Shown here piece by piece: positions 56,492 through 61,916 of a DNA stretch of 61,916 bases. Source of the stretch: Legionella sp. (lineage in GTDB: Bacteria > Pseudomonadota > Gammaproteobacteria > Legionellales > Legionellaceae). The notes beneath the pieces were generated by a model, which made no database searches, had not been told where the DNA came from, and saw nothing but the letters and a program-made list of their open reading frames with translations. Position 1 is the first letter of the stretch; every line of letters begins with the position of its first letter. The DNA is taken from positions 1 through 61,916 of the forward strand of contig JAOATK010000017.1 of NCBI GenBank assembly GCA_030158115.1, read 5' to 3'. Made by a program: the position numbers and the translations under genes.

Positions 56492-56831
56492 GCTTATTGT
56501 TGTGGGTTCGCTGGAATTAACACTGACTTGTTGATCGTAATTGGTGCCTAGGGCCGGAATCGAACCTGGTTTTAACCTATTAATTTTAAATAATATTGAT
56601 AATAAGGACTCGAATCTTACCCAAGATCTTACCCAACTTCGAGTATGATAACTGATTTAAAGCATTACGAAAAGATGCGAAGATATAAGTTTATAATTTA
56701 CGAATTCTGATATTATTGATATAACCGTTCCTATGCTATATATTTTCACCCTTATTTGATGTTAACTAAATCTGTAACTATATTTATATTAGGGATTTGT
56801 TTATTTTTAGCTTTTTTAGTTGGAGTAAGTC
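56492..56831. other. Intergenic region with tRNA-end scar and short direct repeats
   Basis: 340 bases without a convincing gene. It contains the tRNA 3'-end copy (56542-56566) and a 10-bp direct repeat ATCTTACCCA (56614-56623 and 56626-56635). The remaining sequence is A/T-rich with no open frame that I trust. The combination is what remains when an integrative element has used a tRNA as target. Confidence 0.5.
56542..56566 (-). other. tRNA 3'-end copy, probable attachment-site scar
   Basis: On the minus strand this reads GGTTCGATTCCGGCCCTAGG followed by CACCA: a T-loop with TTCGATT, a T-stem half, a 7-base acceptor half and CCA. The next bases upstream do not pair, so no complete tRNA is present; the homology stops within the T-stem. 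Such a partial 3' end is characteristic of an attL/attR site left by a tRNA-targeting integrase. The parent tRNA is outside the window and not identified. Confidence 0.7.
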
Positions 56832-57011
56832 ATGAACGTTAAAGATAAAAAATCTAAAACACCATTTAAAACAGGCCAAAGTTTTCCCACAGCAAAGACT
56901 ATGAGAGTTATTGGCCGCGGTACACTAATGATTGACCCAAATGAAGTCTATGAAAGTGATAACTATAAAGAGTTATTACGTCATGCTAAGGATGTAATTA
57001 AAAGCAAATAA
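56832..57011 (+). CDS. Small hypothetical protein (59 aa)
   Basis: A 59-aa basic protein preceded by GGAG seven bases from its ATG. It begins MNVKDKKSKTPFKTGQSFPT and has TMRVIGRGTLMIDPNEVYES, then a helical end YKELLRHAKDVIKSK. There is no membrane segment. The next gene follows after 12 bases with its own AGGAAAGG, so they form a two-gene operon. I recognise no family. It lies to the right of the tRNA scar and is probably part of transferred DNA. Confidence 0.65.
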   Translation: MNVKDKKSKTPFKTGQSFPTAKTMRVIGRGTLMIDPNEVYESDNYKELLRHAKDVIKSK

Positions 57012-57023
57012 CTAGGAAAGGAT

Positions 57024-57725
57024 ATGCTTGCCATATTTATTTTTATGGTTCTCACTAATTCATATATTGTCCTACGCTTTTCTCCAACTCAATATTTGAA
57101 GCTTCATAGGTTTAGAGGCCAACTACTATACATTAAAGCAATTGCTATTGGTTCGTTTATTGTCTTTTTAGCCTATGCAATCGAAAGAGTTTTATTTGCA
57201 CCATCCATACCCAGCGGTATTGAAAATGAAAATACAATATTTAAGCTGTTTATTATTACTTTAATAATATCATTTGGCTACATATTACTGTGTCATCTAT
57301 CCTTAATTTATAAAGGGTTTAAATGTGAGTGCGGTCAAATTAAGGAACTACTGATTAAATGGCATCGTAATGGAAAAAACATGGTATTTAAGCAGTTATT
57401 ACAAGATAGCCCCATTGATGTGATTTTACTTTCTTCATTAGAGAAAGATAAATTCCTTTTAATTTCAATGTCCGATCGGAAAGCATACGTTGGCCGAGTC
57501 GTAAGTATGGGAGAGCCAAACGAACTGGATGGGCCAGATCAAGAAATAGCCATCGTACCAGTTATGAGCGGTTACAGAGATAAAGACACTATGCAACTAC
57601 AGTTAACTACCGTTTACGAAAAAGTGAATGACAAAGATCCCCTCATAGTTTTAAGACAAGAAAATATTGTTTCAGTTTGTGAATATATTGAGTCTTTATA
57701 CACTTCTTCCCAGAAAAGCAATTAA
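57024..57725 (+). CDS. Membrane protein with cytoplasmic beta-rich domain, unknown
   Basis: A 233-aa protein with three hydrophobic segments (about 2-18, 36-57 and 72-97), followed by a soluble domain (about 100-233). The region LLISMSDRKAYVGRVVSM and LQLTTVYEKV looks like a small SH3/LSm-like barrel similar in outline to DUF6338-type proteins, but I am not sure. It follows a 59-aa gene by 12 bases. It lies beside the att-like scar, so an element-borne role is possible; function unknown. Confidence 0.7.
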   Translation: MLAIFIFMVLTNSYIVLRFSPTQYLKLHRFRGQLLYIKAIAIGSFIVFLAYAIERVLFAPSIPSGIENENTIFKLFIITLIISFGYILLCHLSLIYKGFKCECGQIKELLIKWHRNGKNMVFKQLLQDSPIDVILLSSLEKDKFLLISMSDRKAYVGRVVSMGEPNELDGPDQEIAIVPVMSGYRDKDTMQLQLTTVYEKVNDKDPLIVLRQENIVSVCEYIESLYTSSQKSN

Positions 57726-57886
57726 AAATTACTCTAGTTGAGCACACGTAACTCATGTAAATATTATTACCCTTGTCCAAGAGCATAAAGAAATATTATT
57801 TTTTATATCTAATCTGGGTATACCTAAACTCATTTTTATGACAACATTCACCCTTTCCTAGTTTCTTAAATATTAAATGTTGCATT

Positions 57887-59269
57887 ATGGAATTAGCAGA
57901 TACCTCCCAATCAAGTTTTTCTCATCGCGCTGGAGGTATTAAAGAACTCTGCAATATCTCATTTCCAATGATGCTTATAGCACTTTCTGGCTGTTTAATG
58001 CTGTTTTTTGATCGGTTAGTCCTTGCGCACTATTCAATTACTGCAATGAATGCTGTAGCCATAGCAGGAGCTGCATGTGCTGTATTTCAATTTGGGGCTA
58101 CTGCAATCACATCTATCGCAGAAATTTTTGTAGGTCAATATAATGGCGCAGGAAAGAAAAAACTGTTAGGTGAACCAGTCTGGCAAATGCTTTGGTTCTC
58201 TTTGTTCTTGTTCGTTATTTTTATACCTCTGGCATTTTTAACAGGAAACATATTTCTTCCTATAAAATATCAAACCGATGGCTTACCCTATTTTCAATAC
58301 ATTATGATATTTAGCCCTATACTAGCTATGAATGCAGCAATTGCCTCCTTTTTTATCGGTCAAGGAAAAGTCAAATTAATTACCTTTGTAACTTTTTTCG
58401 GAAATATATTAAATTTAGCTTTGGGTATTGTATTAGTATTTGGTTACGCATCATTAAAAATTCCTTCCCTAGGCACTCTCGGTGCTGCTGTTTCAACTAT
58501 TAGCGCCCAATTGATACAACTATTAGTTTTATTTTCTGTTTTTATTAAACGGGATAACCGGATTCAATTTGGCACCTCTCACTATCAATTTAAGTTTAAG
58601 CGCTTTTGGAAAAGCATGAGTATAGCTTTACCAAATTCATTAGGACATATGATAGAAATTACTGCATGGACTTTTTTAATTTGTATGTTATCTCGTGTTA
58701 GTGAAGAACATGTCACCCTTTTATCAATTGGACAAAGCATCCTACTTCTTTTTGCATTTGCTTCAGAAGGACTACAAAAGGGTATTATTGCGCTTGCATC
58801 TAACTATATCGGGGCAAAGCAACCATGGATGATTAAAAGACTTTTACACTCATCTTTACTGATAGTTTTCTTTATCATTATGTTGCTAGCAATCCCTTTA
58901 TTACTCATACCAGACTTAGTAGTTAACTGTTTCGTTTCTCAAAACTTATCAGGTACAAAACTATTAGAGCTTCAATCACAAGCTGAAATCGTATTATTTT
59001 GGATATGGATTTATTTTATTTTCGATATTGTTGTTTGGGTTTTTGCAGCAATACTTACCGCAGCCGGCGATACAGCATTCATCATGGTAATGAATGCTGT
59101 TAACATTTGGCTATTTGCCATACTTCCCATCTACATATTTGTAGTAAAAATGCATGGCTCCCCGACTCTAAATTGGAAATTAGTTACAATATATCTTATT
59201 GCTAATATAGTGTGCTTTTATTGGCGCTACAGTAGCAATAAGTGGAGGCAGCTTTGTTTAATTACCTAA
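57887..59269 (+). CDS. MATE-family efflux transporter
   Basis: A 460-aa transporter of the MATE (DinF/NorM-like) superfamily with 12 hydrophobic segments in two halves. The first half begins KELCNISFPMMLIALSGCLMLFFDRLVLAHYS, and the second KSMSIALPNSLGHMIEITAWTFLICML. Members export cationic drugs or peptides by Na+ or H+ exchange. The ATG at 57887 has a poor ribosome-binding site. Its stop abuts that of the convergent serS-like gene (59269/59270). The neighbourhood suggests export of, or protection from, a compound connected with tRNA synthetases. Confidence 0.88.
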   Translation: MELADTSQSSFSHRAGGIKELCNISFPMMLIALSGCLMLFFDRLVLAHYSITAMNAVAIAGAACAVFQFGATAITSIAEIFVGQYNGAGKKKLLGEPVWQMLWFSLFLFVIFIPLAFLTGNIFLPIKYQTDGLPYFQYIMIFSPILAMNAAIASFFIGQGKVKLITFVTFFGNILNLALGIVLVFGYASLKIPSLGTLGAAVSTISAQLIQLLVLFSVFIKRDNRIQFGTSHYQFKFKRFWKSMSIALPNSLGHMIEITAWTFLICMLSRVSEEHVTLLSIGQSILLLFAFASEGLQKGIIALASNYIGAKQPWMIKRLLHSSLLIVFFIIMLLAIPLLLIPDLVVNCFVSQNLSGTKLLELQSQAEIVLFWIWIYFIFDIVVWVFAAILTAAGDTAFIMVMNAVNIWLFAILPIYIFVVKMHGSPTLNWKLVTIYLIANIVCFYWRYSSNKWRQLCLIT

Positions 59270-60541
59270 TCACCTTTTTATGATATCTTTGCCAATATAA
59301 GGGCGTAACACCTCGGGAATTATCACACTACCATCTTTTTGTTGGTAATTTTCAAGAATTGCCATTAATGTTCGACTTAAAGCAATAGCAGTGCCATTTA
59401 GGGTATAAGGATAGACTCTTTTACTCTCTTTATCTTTGTATCTGATATTTAATCGACGTGATTGAAAATCAGTGCAATTTGAGGCAGATGTTACTTCACC
59501 ATATTTTTCATCTGACTCCCTTCCTGGCATCCATACTTCAATATCATACTTCTTAAAAGCCGCCGCTCCTAAATCGCCAGCACATATACGAACAACTCGA
59601 TAAGGCAGCTGAAGTTTTTGGTAAATTGTTTCTTCTATCTTTAAAATCTCTTCTAAAGCAGCCTCGCTATCTTCTGGCTTCGTAATTTGGAACAATTCAA
59701 TCTTGGAAAATTGATGAACTCGATACAACCCCTTACTCTCCCTACCACCAGCCCCAGCCTCTCTACGAAAACAATGACTCTCAGCAACATATTTTAGTGG
59801 TAATTTATGTTCATCAACAATCTCATCTGCATGTATACCTCCAACAGTAATTTCTGCTGTTGCTATAAGACTCAGATCCAAATCCTCTAAATTATAAATA
59901 TTAGACTCATCGCCTCTAGGAGAAAATCCAGTTCCAACCATTATCGATTTTTTTGCTAAATCAGGAGTAATAAGAGTTGTGTATCCCAATTCTGCAGCAG
60001 TTTTCATTGCAAATAACTTTAATGCCAGCTCAAGAAGTACCGCTTCATTTTTTAAGAAATAAAATTTCGCACCAGTTACTTTTGTACCACTATCAAAATC
60101 GATTAAATCAAGCGTCTTACCTAACTCGACATGATCCTTAGGAACAAAATCAAATTCGCGAGGAACCAAATGAGTTCTCAAAACTACATTTTCAGCATCA
60201 CTTTCACCAAGAGGAGTATCTTCTGCTAACAAGTTAGGGATCGTAAGCATTAATTCATGATAAAGTTCGTCTATTTTTCGAAGCTCTTCTTCGAGTATTG
60301 AGATTTCATTATTTAGTGCCCTTCCTTTGGTGACCAAATCTTGTTTTTCTAGATCTTGTAGTTTAGGTATGGTTTTGGCTATCTGATTCGATTCAGCACG
60401 TAGATTCTCTAAGTTTGACATGTGTGCTTTACGTGTAGCGTAAGTTTCTAATAGATTATCTAGATCAGCATTAACGCCCCTTTTATGGATAATCTCTTTA
60501 ATCTTTTCTCTATTTTCAATAATTAATTTTATATCTAACAT
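59270..60541 (-). CDS. serS: Seryl-tRNA synthetase (probable additional copy)
   Basis: Class II synthetase that charges tRNA-Ser. 423 aa from the ATG at 60541 (AAGG upstream; an earlier TTG is less likely). The N-terminal antiparallel coiled coil (about 25-100) that grips the tRNA is present. Motif 2 reads HCFRREAGAGGRESKGLY then RVHQFSKIEL (about 258-285), and motif 3 reads NGTAIALSRTLMAILENYQQ, so the active site looks intact. GLYRVHQF and EVWMPGRESDEKYGEV look divergent from the form usual in gammaproteobacteria. It abuts the MATE gene and lies next to an AlaRS-like gene. That makes a second, specialised copy likely, not proven. Confidence 0.85.
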   Translation of the reverse strand: MLDIKLIIENREKIKEIIHKRGVNADLDNLLETYATRKAHMSNLENLRAESNQIAKTIPKLQDLEKQDLVTKGRALNNEISILEEELRKIDELYHELMLTIPNLLAEDTPLGESDAENVVLRTHLVPREFDFVPKDHVELGKTLDLIDFDSGTKVTGAKFYFLKNEAVLLELALKLFAMKTAAELGYTTLITPDLAKKSIMVGTGFSPRGDESNIYNLEDLDLSLIATAEITVGGIHADEIVDEHKLPLKYVAESHCFRREAGAGGRESKGLYRVHQFSKIELFQITKPEDSEAALEEILKIEETIYQKLQLPYRVVRICAGDLGAAAFKKYDIEVWMPGRESDEKYGEVTSASNCTDFQSRRLNIRYKDKESKRVYPYTLNGTAIALSRTLMAILENYQQKDGSVIIPEVLRPYIGKDIIKR

Positions 60542-60575
60542 GTTCAACCTTAAATTTAGGGTAATACTTAGGTGG

Positions 60576-61811
60576 CTAATTTACTATATCATGCTTTACC
60601 ATTCTATTGTTTTCAGAATACTTATCTAAAATAGTATGAAAATAAGCCATAGCAGATTTGATATTTAACGGAAATAAATTGTATTTTTTAAATGCCTTAT
60701 TTTTTAATTTATCATAAGCTTCGGCACATGATATTTTATTACTTAGAACATCATGAGCACATGTACGCGAATACTGCATTAATTTATGTTCTCTTTGTCT
60801 ATAGTCTGTAGTACTTGTTTCGATTGACGCCAATAATCTTGAAATACGTTCAGGCTTAAAATGTCGATAATGGGCATATTCCAAAATCACTGATCTTAAA
60901 TCAAAATTGGGTTTTATTAGTTCGTAAATTTCTGCAGCATTTTTAACAGCTTTCCGGACAGAGGATAATCTATTCTTACCTTTATTAGTTAATGCCCCAC
61001 TTATCCCGCTATGTAAGTCAACATTATTACCATAAAAAACTGTACTTAAAACAATAGAATCCATCAATTGCATATATAATGGCTCATAATGATACGGTAT
61101 GAAAGAAGCTATTTCAGAATGTGCAAAGGGGCTTAAAGCACTGGAACTGCGCCATAAAAAAGCCTCAACCCCCAAAGCTATTTCAAAACATATTGGAACT
61201 CCCTTTTCTTCTAGAATGATTATTTGTCCAATATCAATATCATCAACACAATGTATATCTTCCACACATTTACCTTCAGGAAGAATTCCAATATTAATCC
61301 CTCGACCAATGACATCCCGAAGCCCATAGACCCATTGATAATCATCAGGAGGTGTTTTATCTACTAAAATAATCACATCCTGCTCAATAAGTGGCTCCCA
61401 ATAAATTTTATCTTTTGATGCTACATGAAATACTAATTTATTTTGAGGCACTTTAAGCACCTCTAATAAAAGCTTTATCATATCTTGACAAGATTTTCTA
61501 AGCATACTCATCGGAGCAAATGCACCAAACATGCTAAAACAACTCATTCTTTGCAAGAAATAGTCTTCCTGAGGAGTATATTTAGTTTCGTGTAAACGAA
61601 TACACTCCTGCAATACAAACAAAGGATGTGCTGGAATATTATTAGAAAGAACCATCGGTTTAAAAGGTATGATGGCTGAATTCGTATAAAGAACACTTCG
61701 ATCAATTAAAGGAATAATAGGTTCCGCAGGAATGTGAAGATAACCATTATTCTCAAAAAAATTAAAGCAAATATTTTTAAGTTGTTTTATATTTTCAATT
61801 TGCTGCCACAT
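60576..61811 (-). CDS. Alanyl-tRNA-synthetase-like catalytic-core protein
   Basis: A 411-aa protein that follows the AlaRS aminoacylation domain: KNICFNFFENNGYLHIPAEP and LYTNSAIIPFKPMV match the AlaRS N-terminus, QECIR (R72) the motif 2 arginine, SCFSMFGAF the FFEMLGNF segment, and ALGVEAFLWR (212-221) the motif 3 region. Differences are large: the GGKHNDLENVG loop is replaced, and the motif 3 GLER is GVEA, losing the ATP-binding arginine at that position. The mid (tRNA-binding) region can be followed to about 300. There is no editing domain and no C-Ala. It lies 34 bases upstream of serS, so an operon is likely. Function: paralog with altered or lost activity. Confidence 0.7.
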   Translation of the reverse strand: MWQQIENIKQLKNICFNFFENNGYLHIPAEPIIPLIDRSVLYTNSAIIPFKPMVLSNNIPAHPLFVLQECIRLHETKYTPQEDYFLQRMSCFSMFGAFAPMSMLRKSCQDMIKLLLEVLKVPQNKLVFHVASKDKIYWEPLIEQDVIILVDKTPPDDYQWVYGLRDVIGRGINIGILPEGKCVEDIHCVDDIDIGQIIILEEKGVPICFEIALGVEAFLWRSSSALSPFAHSEIASFIPYHYEPLYMQLMDSIVLSTVFYGNNVDLHSGISGALTNKGKNRLSSVRKAVKNAAEIYELIKPNFDLRSVILEYAHYRHFKPERISRLLASIETSTTDYRQREHKLMQYSRTCAHDVLSNKISCAEAYDKLKNKAFKKYNLFPLNIKSAMAYFHTILDKYSENNRMVKHDIVN

Positions 61812-61916
61812 TTTAGCCGAGAGTGTTCATCTAACTGTGTCATCTCGTCAGTCATTTCAAACCTAAATTAAGCCGCCCGTCAAAATATATCTGGAGCTGC
61901 GAAATGATCAGTGCCC
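61812..61916. other. Right edge, possible end of an upstream gene
   Basis: On the minus strand an open frame (about 21 codons, ALIISQLQIYFDGRLNLGLK then TGA) enters from the window edge and ends at an ATGA overlap near 61853. It may be the C-terminus of the next gene, but with so little sequence I cannot tell. A short frame from that ATG ends after 22 codons inside the AlaRS-like gene. Confidence 0.3.

Noticed and set aside
56542-56566. A complete tRNA gene on the minus strand
   Set aside because: Only the T-loop, one T-stem half and the acceptor 3' half are present; the T-stem 5' half does not pair and no anticodon arm follows.
56611-56640. CRISPR-like repeats
   Set aside because: Only two 10-bp copies with 2 bases between them and no spacers of CRISPR size.
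60576-61811. AlaX-type trans-editing protein
   Set aside because: The similarity is to the AlaRS aminoacylation core, not to the editing domain, and no HxxxH zinc motif is present.

Overview
The window reads as chromosome from a Legionella species, probably not L. pneumophila itself. The reasons are an AT-rich gammaproteobacterial gene set, a type II secretion gene lspC, an IcmL-like protein, an EnhA-like L,D-transpeptidase, a lipoprotein of the RT0821/Lpp0805 family, the histidine-degradation genes hutI and hutG, and two genes that look like Dot/Icm effectors. The genus call is by recognition of gene content and was not tested by database search.

Layout. 0.1-7.3 kb: two uncharacterised genes in tandem, mutY, a Sel1 lipoprotein with lspC, then a PLP sulfur-amino-acid enzyme with dapD and dapE (lysine/peptidoglycan precursors). 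7.4-11 kb: surface lipoprotein, alr, dnaB and a DUF2147 protein, all on the minus strand. 11-17 kb: a SWIM-SNF2 ATPase, glutamine-dependent nadE, and a small-protein/crcB/DUF190 fluoride-channel operon. 17-23.6 kb: a beta-barrel protein, then minus-strand perM-like, pgpA, thiL, nusB, nrdR, glyA, a BON lipoprotein and a small secreted protein. 23.8-33 kb: an RND efflux pair, valS and an OPT transporter. 33.4-39.6 kb: hutI with an SDR, a cysteine-protease-like ankyrin protein, hutG, an IcmL-like secreted protein and a YkuD transpeptidase. 39.7-51.8 kb: ettA, the kbl-tdh threonine-degradation pair, pcm, tolC, ttcA, a SulP-STAS-carbonic anhydrase fusion and proS.

51.8-61.9 kb is more accessory: an ArnT-like glycosyltransferase, two intergenic palindromic repeats, a SidB-like lipase (putative effector), a Bcr/CflA-type MFS exporter, a 25-bp copy of a tRNA 3' end (probable attachment-site scar), a 59-aa/233-aa unknown gene pair, a MATE exporter, and on the opposite strand a second-looking seryl-tRNA synthetase with an alanyl-tRNA-synthetase-like protein that lacks the editing and C-terminal domains. 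This last group, which runs off the right edge, is the best candidate for an undescribed system: either an aminoacyl-tRNA-dependent small-molecule pathway with export, or resistance to a synthetase inhibitor.

Palindromic repeats of about 35-105 bp whose ends carry GTAG or CTAC occupy many intergenic gaps. They fall into at least two sequence families, sometimes act as apparent terminators, and resemble REP/BIME elements. No full tRNA, rRNA, CRISPR array, insertion sequence or integrase gene was found.
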